Source: Vandammella animalimorsus (GTDB lineage Bacteria; Pseudomonadota; Gammaproteobacteria; Burkholderiales; Burkholderiaceae_C). From it: 63,014 bases of DNA. The stretch is from the NCBI RefSeq assembly GCF_002285265.1, contig NZ_NSJB01000014.1, positions 1-63,014 of the forward strand, written 5' to 3'. Positions 51,001 to 60,221 of this stretch are shown in pieces (the first letter of the stretch is position 1; every line of letters begins with the position of its first letter). The notes under the pieces are model-generated. The model made no database searches and was not told the DNA's origin. It saw only the letters and a list, made by a program, of their open reading frames with translations. Both the position numbers and the translations under genes were made by a program.

Positions 51001-52117
51001 CAAGGCCGACACCGCCAAGGCCAATGGCGACGAGGCTCTCTCGGAGATGTACCTGGCGCAGGAAAAGAAAAAACGCATTGCCATCATGCGCCTGGAAATC
51101 CAAATCCAGGAGCTGACCATCAAGGGCAAACTGGCTGAAATCGAGCTGCAGATCAAGGAGCTGGAAAACGACAAGAAGCTGAACAAGCAAAAGCTCAAAA
51201 AGCTGGAGTTGGAAAAGCAGCTGCACCTGGCCGGGCTGAAGCAGCTCAATCAGCAAAAAGAGTTGGTCAACCTGGCAGAAAAGCAGGCCGATGGACAGGA
51301 TAAGTTGGGCAAAAAGCTCAAAGAGACCGGCGATGCGGGGCAGGAGGCGGGCGAGAAAATCAGCGCAGCCGCCAAAACCATCCAGAGCTCCTGGCTCTCA
51401 GCGGCCACCGCCGCCAGCAAGCATGCCCAGGAAGCAGCCAAGCACGCCCACGCCCTGGCCGGCGAAATGGAGGTGCCAGGCCGGGTGCTGATGTCCTGGA
51501 GCCAGCTCGACCAGTTGCAGGCCGAGCACCTGGCCAAACTCAAACGCCTGGCCGACGAATACGTGCAGAGCATGACGCGGCTGGACGATATGGAGGCCAA
51601 GCTGACGCGCAGCAGCAGCGGCCGCGCGCGGGCCCTGGCCGATCTGGAGCTGCGCCTGCTTGAGCTGAGCGGCAATCAAGAGGCCATCGCCCGCGCCAAG
51701 CAGCAGCGCGACCTGGCCGAGCTGGAGACCGAGCGCGCCAAGCTGGACATCGAGCTGCAGCGCGCGCAGATCCGTGGCGATGACGGCAAGCTGCAGGAAA
51801 TCCAGCAGGAGCTGGCTCTGCTTGACGCCTACACCAAAAAGCTCAAAGAGGTGCACGCGGCCGAAGACAAGCAGCGCCGCGAGGCTGCGCGCGCCGAGCG
51901 TGAGCAGCGCCAACAGCAAGAGCGTGAACGCGCCGAGCGCGAGCGCAGCCAGGCTGCTGCCGCGCCCAGCCCAGCGGCGCAAAGCGATGCGGTGGTGCGC
52001 ACGCACCGCATCGAGCTGCAGGGCCGCCGCTACGACGTGCCCACCACGCCCCAGGGCGGGCAGGCCATTGACGATTTGCTGCGTGCTATCGCGCGCGCCA
52101 AGGGGGCCTCGGCATGA
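48041..52117 (+). CDS. Tail tape-measure protein
   Basis: The 1358-residue protein is dominated by long Ala/Gln/Glu/Lys-rich coiled coil. A tape-measure domain lies at about residues 460-620 (FVRALNAIYKDASVAAGQLQF; VEGISEAFIKYSASM; MAGKGVVSMEELRQQLGDSLPGAFSLVAKGLGV), followed by hydrophobic stretches (VVALLTTALKGLGLVVGAVTVALHGF). It sets tail length, at about 0.15 nm per residue near 200 nm. MADGSTKR is chosen as start. It overlaps the next gene by 4 bp. The usual pair of frameshifted tail chaperones before it is not seen. Confidence 0.9.
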   Translation: MADGSTKRVGVEIGVEVKGQQAVPKLADELQELAKQGSEAAPELERLAEELENLAQQKGAIEQFVGLKAKTGEYAQAAEQAQQATKAAALAMKEKQAALAEAQKAEQALAEQVQQSRTEQERLQTSIKEAVQALEKLGAQSRAAGQRAREHGQGLREAGEQLERLQAEQLKSEGRMSKLKERHEGLAKTIAATAQRLDDLQQKELKTGQSAKKHAQAIVALQLRLEKLGASYSATGQKIDRLSQRQSELAEAIPETRNRLAELGAQSEQAGQNASQYGQQLAKLREQLARLRESADQAAADTHALSAAQREAAASARSLQAQAKEAEHGFNRQRRSAQQAGAAYDESRIELQRLRDAMAQAGVSSADLAASQLRVRTEMAQTQARARELVARHKELAEKMTLAQRAAAGLRQGLAQIAAGNVIANAVGRIVSAVSGLGSSFLRANVQHEQFVRALNAIYKDASVAAGQLQFLRRAAGEAGVAVEGISEAFIKYSASMHSANVPIEQANELFAALTRAAGTLGLSGDKVAHMLEALGQMAGKGVVSMEELRQQLGDSLPGAFSLVAKGLGVTEAELIRLVESGNLAARDLFPALTLALQDLHGQTDGMGATWARFHSALTVAMQGIGQSGVVALLTTALKGLGLVVGAVTVALHGFAEAAFLVWDFLARGVKSVVTLSNQFKGFGEQVAAAGERIGQTTDAFAALVAQTERAEKTQAKLTASIREQLQAQEDLSAGQRAARLVQEQLAVSAEKTRNNYVAVTAALAELTQRQQERSKLAAKQIGIAKDEAQILIKKAKLLEDEYQLLEASQKGAELVAEATQAALESKRQELAILEQELVAHKLRAQASDMTEAQIQQERQAIEGKIAASRTEVEQMLAQREQAQQELAVRRAAVQVYGEQAKSVQQYREEADQAAKAVQELLSMQKDGIDVADRLSKAQAELTYATEALRLAKQKEREGIELENRGKIQALQINRDGLRLQADVLRAKADTAKANGDEALSEMYLAQEKKKRIAIMRLEIQIQELTIKGKLAEIELQIKELENDKKLNKQKLKKLELEKQLHLAGLKQLNQQKELVNLAEKQADGQDKLGKKLKETGDAGQEAGEKISAAAKTIQSSWLSAATAASKHAQEAAKHAHALAGEMEVPGRVLMSWSQLDQLQAEHLAKLKRLADEYVQSMTRLDDMEAKLTRSSSGRARALADLELRLLELSGNQEAIARAKQQRDLAELETERAKLDIELQRAQIRGDDGKLQEIQQELALLDAYTKKLKEVHAAEDKQRREAARAEREQRQQQERERAERERSQAAAAPSPAAQSDAVVRTHRIELQGRRYDVPTTPQGGQAIDDLLRAIARAKGASA

Positions 52118-52521
52118 GCAGCATCACATTGACCAACAACGGCGTGACGCTGCAGCTCTACGAGGGGCTGCAGTGGGTGGATGAGTTTGCCTGGTCGCCC
52201 GTGGCCATGACGGCCGAGTACAGCACCGACGGCAGTCTGCTGATCGACCAGGCCACGCGCCTGGCCGGTCGCCCCATCACGCTGGAGACGCCCAGCGGCG
52301 CCGATTGGGCCACCACGCGCGAGCAGGTGCAGCTGCTGCATGCCTGGGCCAGCCGCTTGGCAGAGCCGCTGCAGCTTCGGTTGCGCGGCCAGGTCTACAC
52401 CGTGGTGTTCGATCACACGCGCGGGGCGGCGTTCGAGGCCGCGCTGGCTGGCGCCCTGGCCGATGCAGAGATCAATGCCCAGGTCGAGTACCGCATCACG
52501 TTGCGATTTCTTGAGGTTTAA
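52114..52521 (+). CDS. Phage tail-tip/baseplate protein
   Basis: The 135-residue protein is beta-rich (ITLTNNGVTLQLYEGLQWVDEF; TRLAGRPITLETPSGADW; GQVYTVVFDHTRG). It directly follows the tape measure, the distal-tail position, and overlaps it by 4 bp. It could be a small distal tail or hub component. No named family recognised. Confidence 0.6.
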   Translation: MSSITLTNNGVTLQLYEGLQWVDEFAWSPVAMTAEYSTDGSLLIDQATRLAGRPITLETPSGADWATTREQVQLLHAWASRLAEPLQLRLRGQVYTVVFDHTRGAAFEAALAGALADAEINAQVEYRITLRFLEV

Positions 52522-52523
52522 AC

Positions 52524-54575
52524 ATGCCCATCACCACCAACGACATCAAACTGCGGCCATCCAAGGTGATGGCCGACGTGCCCGAAGGCGGCGGCGGCCC
52601 TGCCGCTGGCGAGCTCGAATCGGGCGTGAGCAACAACATCTTCCCCGACATCACCGAGGTCGCCCGCGTGGGCGGGCAGCTGGCGCATCGGCAGATTCAC
52701 ATGGCGCTGACCAATGCGGATCGCGACGTGGCGATGGGTTGCAATGCCATTGTTTCCAAGCCGCCCACGGATCCGCGCGTGTCCATCCTGCTGATGGCTA
52801 CCGAGGGCGATTTCGCTACGCGCGCGCAGGACATGGCCAAGTTGCAGGCCGGCTTTATCGCCTCGGGCATCTATCCCGGACAACTCTTTGGCAATCACGT
52901 CAGCGGCCAGCAGGTGCTGCTCGTGCAGCAGCGAGAGGAGGAGCCGCCGCCGACCATTGGCAGCAAGTTGGCGCTGGTGTACCGCGAGGGTGCGCCCGAT
53001 GAGTTCATCCAGTACGTGAGCGTGCAGCGCGTGCTCAGCGACGTGGTGCGGGTGTTCGTGGACAACCACCAGAACGCCGGCGGCGAATACAAGCGGCGCA
53101 TCCTCACGCTGGAGCTGGGCCAGGCGCTGCAGCGGGATTTTCCCGGTTTTGACGCGCGCCGCACGTCCATCCCTGAATCGGAGATCAACCAGCGCACCAA
53201 AATCCGCACCACGGTCTGGGCCCCGGCCGGGCGCTACTACGGCGTCAAGCCTTTGACGGCCCAGGCAGCGCTGGGGGCTTTTGTCGTGCAGGCCGCTGGC
53301 ATTTATGAGCGGCTGGTGCCCTCCAGCGAGGCCGAGAGCCCGATTGCCGATGCGCGCGTGAGTGCGCACAGCGCGGCCATGGTGCAGTCGGGCAACCTGC
53401 TGACCTACACCACGCATGCGGCGTTCAATCTGGCTACCAATCTGTTCATCGGCGGCGGCGTGCTGCCGGGCTCGCTGGCGCTGCTGCGCGGCGGGCAGTT
53501 GCTCACCGATGCGGGCGGCCGCCTGCTGCTGGGCGGCCAGGAACTGGGCCGCATCGACTACGCCAGCGGCCTGTGCACGCTGCTGGCCGAGGGGTTTCCC
53601 TCTGGCGGGCCGCTGCAGATCACCTATGCGCCGGCCGTGCAGCTGCCGCAGGATGTGGCCAGCACGGGCATTGCCGTGACCGCCGAGTCGCGCCGGCTCA
53701 ATTACGTGATGACGCTGCCGTTTGCGGTGGCGCGCGGCAGCGTGCGGGTGCACTACCGGGCCATGGAGCGCTGGTACGTGCTGGTCGATGACGGCAGCGG
53801 CGCACTGGGCGATGGCGATGCCAGCCACGGCGCGGGCAGCTACAACCACGGCACGCGCACCCTGGCCGTGACGCTGGGCGCGCTGCCGGACGTGGGCAGC
53901 GCGGTGATTGTCCAGTACGTGCGCGATGCGGCGCTGGAGGATGAGGGCAACCACGTCGATCTGCTCTACCCGCGCCTGTGCATCCCGCTCAACAGCGATG
54001 GGCAGATCAGCACCGAGCCGGGCAGCAAGCCCTTCACTCCGGGCCAGGTGCTGATCGAGTGGAGCGTGCCCGGCAGCAGCGGCCTGGTGCAGCGCAGCGC
54101 CAGCGACGACGGCAGCGGCGCCATCACCGGCGATGCCACGGGCACGGTGGACTATCAGGCTGGGCGCCTGGTGCTGATGCCCGAGGAGCTGCCGCCCATG
54201 GGCACGGTGATCACCGTCAAATCGGTGCTGCACCAGCGCCAGCCGCAAACGGCCAGCTGGGCCGGCTCGGGCGGGCAGTGGAGCATTGCGCTGTCTCCCA
54301 ATATCCAGCCGGGCACGCTGCGGTTTCCGTTGTCGGTCACGCTCAGCGGCAGCACCCATGCCGATGGCTGGGCGCAGCGCGTGGCCTCGCGCACCGTCAG
54401 CGGCTATGTGGTGGGCTGGGCCAGCGGGCAGTTGGTGTTCCACGGGGTGGTGGTGGGCAGCATCAACCACAGCGCCGGCACGGCCGAGATCAACATCACC
54501 CAGGGCGTGGCCAATCAGCTGGCGCGCACCGTGGGGTTTGAGCTCACGCGCGTGGGCGAGGTGCAGATTTCTTGA
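52524..54575 (+). CDS. Large tail structural protein
   Basis: The 683-residue protein is beta-rich with repeating short motifs of the type LLRGGQLLTDAGGRLLLGG, ARGSVRVHYRAMERWYVLVDD and GAGSYNHGTRTLAVTLGALPDVGSAVIVQYV, that suggest a series of Ig-like or beta-sandwich units in the last two-thirds. Similar large proteins are found after the tape measure in B3/D3112-like phages. Probably part of the tail tip. Function not shown. Confidence 0.6.
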   Translation: MPITTNDIKLRPSKVMADVPEGGGGPAAGELESGVSNNIFPDITEVARVGGQLAHRQIHMALTNADRDVAMGCNAIVSKPPTDPRVSILLMATEGDFATRAQDMAKLQAGFIASGIYPGQLFGNHVSGQQVLLVQQREEEPPPTIGSKLALVYREGAPDEFIQYVSVQRVLSDVVRVFVDNHQNAGGEYKRRILTLELGQALQRDFPGFDARRTSIPESEINQRTKIRTTVWAPAGRYYGVKPLTAQAALGAFVVQAAGIYERLVPSSEAESPIADARVSAHSAAMVQSGNLLTYTTHAAFNLATNLFIGGGVLPGSLALLRGGQLLTDAGGRLLLGGQELGRIDYASGLCTLLAEGFPSGGPLQITYAPAVQLPQDVASTGIAVTAESRRLNYVMTLPFAVARGSVRVHYRAMERWYVLVDDGSGALGDGDASHGAGSYNHGTRTLAVTLGALPDVGSAVIVQYVRDAALEDEGNHVDLLYPRLCIPLNSDGQISTEPGSKPFTPGQVLIEWSVPGSSGLVQRSASDDGSGAITGDATGTVDYQAGRLVLMPEELPPMGTVITVKSVLHQRQPQTASWAGSGGQWSIALSPNIQPGTLRFPLSVTLSGSTHADGWAQRVASRTVSGYVVGWASGQLVFHGVVVGSINHSAGTAEINITQGVANQLARTVGFELTRVGEVQIS

Positions 54576-54585
54576 GGAGATTTTG

Positions 54586-56316
54586 ATGGGCATTGGCATC
54601 CATTTCACGCCCAGGCCGCGCGGCGGCGCGCCGCGCACTGTCCTGCCGTTCAAGCCCGCTTGGGGCGGCCCGCTGGTCGTGCCGCCGCCCAGCGCCGACC
54701 CGGCCCCGCCGCAGCAGCCCCAGCCGGTGCAGCCAGTGGCCGAGCCCGCGCCGCAGTGGCAGTGGCGCGCGCCCGAGGTGGGCCAGCCTGGGCAGGTGGA
54801 GCTCACGCCCGCGGCCAGCGCGGCCTCTGAGCAAACCACGGTCAGCGTCACGCTCGATCGCCTGGCGCTGCTGCCGCGCTACGTGGCCCCTGGGCGGCTG
54901 GTGCGCGCGGTGACGTTTGTGCAGGGCGGCCGCCGCTACGTGGCCACGCCCTCGGGCGAGTTGCGCACGGCCATCGACCCGGCCAGCGGCAACGGCCAGC
55001 CCGTGGGCCAGGTGGAGATCGGCACGGGCCAGGTCTGGCTGCACCACTGGGATGCGGGCAGCAACCAGCAGCTGAGCTACTGGAGCGCGCTGCAGGCGCG
55101 GCCCCTGTCCGGCCCCGATGAGATGCCGGCCGAGGCGATGGTGATTTTTAGGACGGCGGCCGCGCCGCTGCGGCCCAGCTCGCTGCAGATCGTGGCCACC
55201 ATGCAGGACGGCACGCCCGTGAGCATCACCGCCGACGCCGACGGCCGCATCATCCACGACCGGGTGCTGGGCACCATCGACTACCAGAGCGGCGTGGGCA
55301 CGCTGGTTTTCAGATCGCCCACACCCACCGGCTATGGCGAGCTGGATTTGTCGCACTGGCAGTTTCCGGGCGTTGCCACGGTGCATGTGGATGCCGTGCT
55401 CTCCAGCGCGCTGCGCTACAACGCCGTGGCTTATGAGGCCATCCCGGTCGATCCGGCTGTGATCGGGGTGGACCCGGTGCGCCTGCCCAGCGATGGGCGG
55501 GTGCCTATTTTCAATCGAGGCGATTACGTGGTGGTGCACAACACCCAGGCCCTGGCGCCGCGCACGCTGGCCGATCAGGAGGTGGTGGACGTGGGCCGCA
55601 CGCGGCTCTCGCGCATTCTGATCACCGGGGCGGACGGCAAGGCGATCACGGCAGGCTGGCAGCACGACTTGGACGCGGGCACGCTCACCGCGCTGGACAC
55701 GGCCAGCTGGCAGCAGCCGGTGACCATCGAGCACACCATCGAGCACATGGCCCGCGTTCGCGAGGTGGACGTGGGTGGCGCCATCACGCTGACGCTGCCG
55801 CTGCCGCACGACTACCCCATCGATGGCAGTTACGTGAGCAGCGCGCTGATGCTGGGGGACCGGTTCGCGCGCGTCTCGCACCTGTGGGATCAGCAGACTT
55901 GGACGGACACGGCCTGGGCCGATCACCTGATGGGCAACCCGGCCACCGGCAACTACAACGACACGGCTGCGCCTGTCGAGGTGGACAACCGCGGCTGCAT
56001 CACCGAGCGCTGGGCGCTGCATTTCACGAGCAGCACGCATTTCCGGGTCGTGGGCGAGCATGTGGGCGTGGTGGGCACGGGCAACATCAATGAGGACTGC
56101 GCGCCCGTCAACCCGATCACCAGCACGCCGTATTTCACGTTGCGGGCGCTGGGCTGGGGCATTGGCTGGGTCGCGGGAAATGTGCTGCGCATCAACACCG
56201 TGGGCGCTGGCGCAGGCCTGGCCTGCATCCGCGCCGTGCAGCCGGGGCCGGCCAGCGCCATTGATCACCGCTTTGCGCTGCTGTTGCGGGTCGATGTGGA
56301 TCGGCCTGGGGATTGA
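54586..56316 (+). CDS. Large tail structural protein, Pro-rich N-terminus
   Basis: The 576-residue protein starts with a Pro/Gln-rich stretch (PPPSADPAPPQQPQPVQPV), followed by beta-rich domains (VRAVTFVQGGRRYVATPSGELRTAI; QVWLHHWDAGSNQQLSYWSALQ). One segment (about residues 225-250) resembles the repeated unit in the preceding protein (VLGTIDYQSGVGTLVF). ATG 54586 has GAGGAG upstream. Likely tail tip. Confidence 0.6.
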   Translation: MGIGIHFTPRPRGGAPRTVLPFKPAWGGPLVVPPPSADPAPPQQPQPVQPVAEPAPQWQWRAPEVGQPGQVELTPAASAASEQTTVSVTLDRLALLPRYVAPGRLVRAVTFVQGGRRYVATPSGELRTAIDPASGNGQPVGQVEIGTGQVWLHHWDAGSNQQLSYWSALQARPLSGPDEMPAEAMVIFRTAAAPLRPSSLQIVATMQDGTPVSITADADGRIIHDRVLGTIDYQSGVGTLVFRSPTPTGYGELDLSHWQFPGVATVHVDAVLSSALRYNAVAYEAIPVDPAVIGVDPVRLPSDGRVPIFNRGDYVVVHNTQALAPRTLADQEVVDVGRTRLSRILITGADGKAITAGWQHDLDAGTLTALDTASWQQPVTIEHTIEHMARVREVDVGGAITLTLPLPHDYPIDGSYVSSALMLGDRFARVSHLWDQQTWTDTAWADHLMGNPATGNYNDTAAPVEVDNRGCITERWALHFTSSTHFRVVGEHVGVVGTGNINEDCAPVNPITSTPYFTLRALGWGIGWVAGNVLRINTVGAGAGLACIRAVQPGPASAIDHRFALLLRVDVDRPGD

Positions 56317-56331
56317 TCGAGGAGGTGTGTT

Positions 56332-57540
56332 GTGGAGCTGTTTAATTATTTCCTCTCCGACCTGCCAGGCGCGCCGCAACTGCAGCGCCAGCCGGGCAGC
56401 CTGATCGAGGTGCTCGATGCCGCACTGGTCACCGGCCTGGGGCTGACTGTGGTCAACCAGATCAGCGCTGCCGCTGGCGTGGTGACGATCAAGGTCACGG
56501 GCGCGCCCGTGGCCCTGCCGCAGGGCCTGATCGAGCTGGCCGGCGTGGGCGGCGCGCTGGCTGGGCTCAATGGGGTGCACCGCGTGCAAGAGGTGGGCGC
56601 CGACACCATCACCATCCACGCCACCGTGGCCGATGCGCAAAGCACGGCCGCCGGCATGACGGTGCGCATCCCGCCGCTGGGCTGGCGCAAAAAATTTGCC
56701 GATGGCGCGCTGGCGGTGTACGACAGCGAGCATCCTCAGTGGTTTGGGCACTGCCTGCAGGTGGATACCAGCCAGGCGACATCGGGCGTGCCTGCCAAAT
56801 GGCGCGGTTATCACAGCATGAGCGATGCCCACACCGGTGATAGGCCGTTCCCTGCGTTTGGTCAGGCTGATGAGCTGCGTCTACCGTTGGTTCTCAGCGG
56901 CGGGGTGTCACGCTGGTGTGTTTGGGGTGACGGCGTGTTTTTTGCAATCGGTATCCAGACCTATCAGGGTGCCCCCCGAGGTAATTTGAGCTGGTCTTAT
57001 TTTGGGAGGCTGGACGCTGTCACGGCAGGTGATTCGGCGTGCGCGCTGCGGACTGGGGGGGCTCAAGGCGCGATGGCCTATAGCAAAGATTTTTGGTGGT
57101 TGGTGATGTCCGATGGTTTTGTGGGTCACGACACCCCATCGCTTGGCAGCCCGCGCGCCGGATTCATGGATGCGGGAGGGGTTTCTGGTGCGAAGTCGTG
57201 GCTGGGGATCGCCGGAGAGGATGTGCCATCTGGTTTGGTCATGGATGTCCCTCTCGGGGTGGTGAGCCCGCACACATTGAGCTGGAGTGGTGGATCAGTC
57301 GGTAGCTCAAACACGTGGGTTTTCAGGGGGGTGCTGCCTGGTGTGCGCTACATCCCACACATCATTGACCGTGGCCGTGGTGTTGTCCCTCGCTTTTTAT
57401 TTGAGCCGTTCCAGGTGGTGCGAAGCGCAGGACGAGCGCTATTGTTCCTGCCTCAAAATGGCAACTCCAGTCACGTCGACTCTGGCAGCTCGTATTACGG
57501 TTTTTTTGTGGACATCACAGGCTGGAGGGCTGGCCTGTGA
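56332..57540 (+). CDS. Tail-tip protein with lower-GC variable C-terminus (receptor-binding candidate)
   Basis: The 402-residue protein starts at a GTG after GAGGAGGTGTGTT. The first 150 residues look like a conserved tail part (LSDLPGAPQLQRQPGSLIEVL; LNGVHRVQEVGADTITI), and the remainder is Gly/Ser/Trp/Phe-rich with an obviously lower GC (about 56840-57540). That mosaic break suggests that the C-terminal part is exchanged between phages and binds the host surface. It ends with SSYYGFFVDITGWRAGL. The stop overlaps the next start (GTGA). Confidence 0.6.
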   Translation: MELFNYFLSDLPGAPQLQRQPGSLIEVLDAALVTGLGLTVVNQISAAAGVVTIKVTGAPVALPQGLIELAGVGGALAGLNGVHRVQEVGADTITIHATVADAQSTAAGMTVRIPPLGWRKKFADGALAVYDSEHPQWFGHCLQVDTSQATSGVPAKWRGYHSMSDAHTGDRPFPAFGQADELRLPLVLSGGVSRWCVWGDGVFFAIGIQTYQGAPRGNLSWSYFGRLDAVTAGDSACALRTGGAQGAMAYSKDFWWLVMSDGFVGHDTPSLGSPRAGFMDAGGVSGAKSWLGIAGEDVPSGLVMDVPLGVVSPHTLSWSGGSVGSSNTWVFRGVLPGVRYIPHIIDRGRGVVPRFLFEPFQVVRSAGRALLFLPQNGNSSHVDSGSSYYGFFVDITGWRAGL

Positions 57541-57854
57541 GCATCACCATCCGAGCCGCGCGCATCGGGCATTTGCGCATGCTCCATAACCGCATCCTCA
57601 CTGGCCAGATCAGCGCCACCGTGCGCGAGCGCGACCCGGCCTCGGGCACGGTGCAGCCGCGCGTGGCGCGCGTGGATGCCACCGACCCTGTCAGCGGGCG
57701 CATCGTGGGCTGGGCCTGGAGCGATGCGCGCACCGGGGCCTATCGCATCACCGGCCTGCAGGCAGGCTACGCCTACAGCCTGATGGCCCGCCACCCGGCC
57801 GGCGCATTCGCGCCCGCTGCGGCCGATCAGGTCATTGCCCAGGAGGCCCCATGA
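57537..57854 (+). CDS. Small tail-tip protein, carboxypeptidase-regulatory-like fold
   Basis: The 105-residue protein has a beta-sandwich pattern (TGQISATVRERDPASGTVQPRVARV; GWAWSDARTGAYRITGLQAGYAYSL) like carboxypeptidase-regulatory or Ig-like domains on phage tails. The GTG start overlaps the preceding stop; its stop overlaps the next ATG by 4 bp. Confidence 0.6.
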   Translation: MSITIRAARIGHLRMLHNRILTGQISATVRERDPASGTVQPRVARVDATDPVSGRIVGWAWSDARTGAYRITGLQAGYAYSLMARHPAGAFAPAAADQVIAQEAP

Positions 57855-58246
57855 GCTGGACGCCCGCACCCGAGACCATTGCCGCGCGCTCACAAGCGCT
57901 GATCGACCGCGCCGACGCCGGCAGCGGCCACAGCACCATCGAGATTTACGACGCCAGCAGCCCCGCGCCCGTGCGCCTGTGCGTGCTGGTGCTGGACAAG
58001 CCTTGTGGCCAGGTCATCAATAACCTGGTGCGGCTCAAGCAAAAAGAGGCGGCAGGGGATTTTGTGGATTTCGACGGCCAGCCCGCCACCTGCAAATGGC
58101 TGGACGGCAATGGCCACCTGGTGGCCACCGGCACCGTCAGCGGGCCTGATGGCGATGGCGATCTGCGCATGCGCAACCGCCTGGGCACTGCGCAGATGTG
58201 GGCCGGCGGCCGCGCCGTGCTCGATACCGAGCACCTGATTGGCTGA
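57851..58246 (+). CDS. Small tail-tip protein
   Basis: The 131-residue protein (STIEIYDASSPAPVRLCVLVLDKPCGQVI; GDLRMRNRLGTAQMWAGGRAVLDTEHLI) is beta-rich and sits in the tail-tip block. From its place it may belong with the preceding and following proteins in one complex. No family recognised. Confidence 0.55.
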   Translation: MSWTPAPETIAARSQALIDRADAGSGHSTIEIYDASSPAPVRLCVLVLDKPCGQVINNLVRLKQKEAAGDFVDFDGQPATCKWLDGNGHLVATGTVSGPDGDGDLRMRNRLGTAQMWAGGRAVLDTEHLIG

Positions 58247-58256
58247 TGGGGTGGCT

Positions 58257-60221
58257 GTGGATGCCCAGTTGCTGTTTAACCAGCCAGCGCAGCAGGACGG
58301 CCATTTGCTGTTCGGCGCCGTGGGCGGCCCGCCGCCCGTGGCTGGCGACGACGTGCGCGCCACGCCTGCGGGCCAGTTCCCGGCCCTGGGCGGGCATGTG
58401 GGCGTGGCCCAGCCCGAGCGCCACCAGGCCAGGCCGGAGGGCAGTTTCCCAGGTATCGGCGGCCAGGTGGGCGCAGCCTTTATCGAGGTGCTGCGCGCCC
58501 AGCCTGCCGGCGGTTTTCCGCCCCTGGCTGGGCACATCGGCGCAGCCTATCGCAGTGGCGTGGCGCGCCCGCTGGTGCGCTCTGCCGCCAGCGACGCCCA
58601 GCCAGCCCAGCCCCTGCGCCAGCCGCTGGCCAGCCAATTCACCCGCGCGCAGGCCAGTGGCCAGCGCAACACCAGCCGCGCCCAGCAGGCCCGGCCCCTG
58701 CCCCTGCCCGCCTGGGCCGGCGCATGGGCCAGCACCCAGCGCGCAGGAGCGGCTACTGAAGGCCGGATGCAGGATGCCCAGAGCCTGCAATGGGGCGGGC
58801 AATACCGCTGGCAACAGGCCCAGGCCCTGCACCTGCAGCGCAGCAGCCGCGCCCAGCAAGCCCAGCCAGCGCGCCAGCAGTGGCGCTGGGCCTTTGAGAC
58901 AGCCGTCCTGCTGCGCGCCCTGCTGGCTGGCCGCGCCCAGCAGGCGCTGCCGCTGGCCCTGGCCCACGCCGATGGCGCGCGCCTGGCCCTGCTGCTGCGC
59001 TCGCCCCCATGGGCCGGCCGCTGGCAACTGGCCATGCCCGCCCCGCCCGCGCTGCGCCGCCCAGATGACGGCAGCGCCCAGCCGCAGCCCCAGAGCTGCT
59101 ACACGCCAAGCGCGCAGCTGGTGTTTTGCCGCCAGCCAGGCGGCGCGGATTTGTTGTTTGAGTGTGGGACATGCAGCAATGGGCCGTCGCCAGAGACTGT
59201 GGTCGTCCCCGTTCGGAGGGTTTACATCGTGCACAACAGCATCACATTGACCCGCATCGAGGGCGGGGTCGAGCTGCATCCGCTGACGTTCGAGGCCTCG
59301 CTGGATGTGGATTCGTGGACGTGGTCGTGGTCAGCCACACTGCATCATTCCATGGGCCAGCACCTGGGCCGCCAGGCCGATGGCGAGGCGCCCATCGTCG
59401 AGGCTGTCATCAATGGTCAGGCGCTGCGCCTGCGCATCGAGAGCCGGGGGCTGGATGAGCGATTCAATCCATCGCGCTGGCGCGTCAGTGGTCGTGGCGT
59501 CAACGCCATCCTGGCGGCCCCGCACGCGCCAGTCATGGCGTTTGCGTTCCCCGACCAGCTCAGCGCGCAGCAGATCGCCCAGCAGGTGCTCGCGCTCAAC
59601 GGCGTGCCCATTGGCTGGGACATCGACTGGCAGCTGCCCGATTGGCAGGTGCCTGGCGGGAGCTGGGTCTACGGTGGCAGCTACATGGATGCCATCAATG
59701 AGCTGGCCCGTGCCGTGGGCGGCTATGTGCAGCCCCATGCCACGCAGCCGCAGCTGCGGCTGCTGCCGCGCTACCCGACGCGGCCCTGGCAATGGGATGG
59801 CGTTGTGCCTGACTATGAGCTGCCCGCCGGCATGGCCGAGCTGCGGGCAACGGAATTCATCGAACGCCCGCACTACAACCGCATTTGGGTTGGGGGCGAG
59901 GTCGCAGGCGTGAGTGGGTTCATTACACGCGGCGGCTCAGCGGGCGATCAGGTCGCGCCGCAGGCCCTGCACCCGCTGATCACCGATGCCCAGGCCCAGC
60001 TGGCGCGCGGCATCGCAGAGCTCTCCAACACCGGCGCGCAAGAGCACGTCACGCTCAGCCTGCAGGTGCTGCCGCAGACCGGCCTGATTCTGCCTGGCAA
60101 GTTCGTGCGCCACACATTCGCAAACCGGCAGGTGTTCGGGATTGTGCGTCGCACCAGCATCCACTACGACGCGCCCAAGCTGCGCCAGAGCATCACGCTG
60201 GAGACGCATCCCAATGTTTAA
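58257..60221 (+). CDS. Tail-tip hub protein with long repeat-rich N-terminus
   Basis: The 654-residue protein has an N-terminal 300 residues rich in Ala, Gln, Arg and Pro, with short repeats of the type GDFPxLGGHxGxA (GQFPALGGHVGVA, GSFPGIGGQVGAA, GGFPPLAGHIGAA), and a C-terminal hub-like part (NSITLTRIEGGVELHPLTFEAS; WSATLHHSMGQHLGRQ; FRPDQLSAQQIAQQVL-like; LILPGKFVRHTFANRQVFGIVRR). The latter resembles tail hub proteins of siphophages. The start is uncertain: TTG 58239, GTG 58251 or GTG 58257. Confidence 0.65.
   Translation: MDAQLLFNQPAQQDGHLLFGAVGGPPPVAGDDVRATPAGQFPALGGHVGVAQPERHQARPEGSFPGIGGQVGAAFIEVLRAQPAGGFPPLAGHIGAAYRSGVARPLVRSAASDAQPAQPLRQPLASQFTRAQASGQRNTSRAQQARPLPLPAWAGAWASTQRAGAATEGRMQDAQSLQWGGQYRWQQAQALHLQRSSRAQQAQPARQQWRWAFETAVLLRALLAGRAQQALPLALAHADGARLALLLRSPPWAGRWQLAMPAPPALRRPDDGSAQPQPQSCYTPSAQLVFCRQPGGADLLFECGTCSNGPSPETVVVPVRRVYIVHNSITLTRIEGGVELHPLTFEASLDVDSWTWSWSATLHHSMGQHLGRQADGEAPIVEAVINGQALRLRIESRGLDERFNPSRWRVSGRGVNAILAAPHAPVMAFAFPDQLSAQQIAQQVLALNGVPIGWDIDWQLPDWQVPGGSWVYGGSYMDAINELARAVGGYVQPHATQPQLRLLPRYPTRPWQWDGVVPDYELPAGMAELRATEFIERPHYNRIWVGGEVAGVSGFITRGGSAGDQVAPQALHPLITDAQAQLARGIAELSNTGAQEHVTLSLQVLPQTGLILPGKFVRHTFANRQVFGIVRRTSIHYDAPKLRQSITLETHPNV

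Noticed and set aside
52518-56832. Two very long minus-strand frames (777 and 762 codons) opposite the tail-tip genes
   Set aside because: Same shadow effect: rich in Arg, His, Gln, Ala and Gly, no start context, and the plus-strand genes are packed with overlapping starts and stops.
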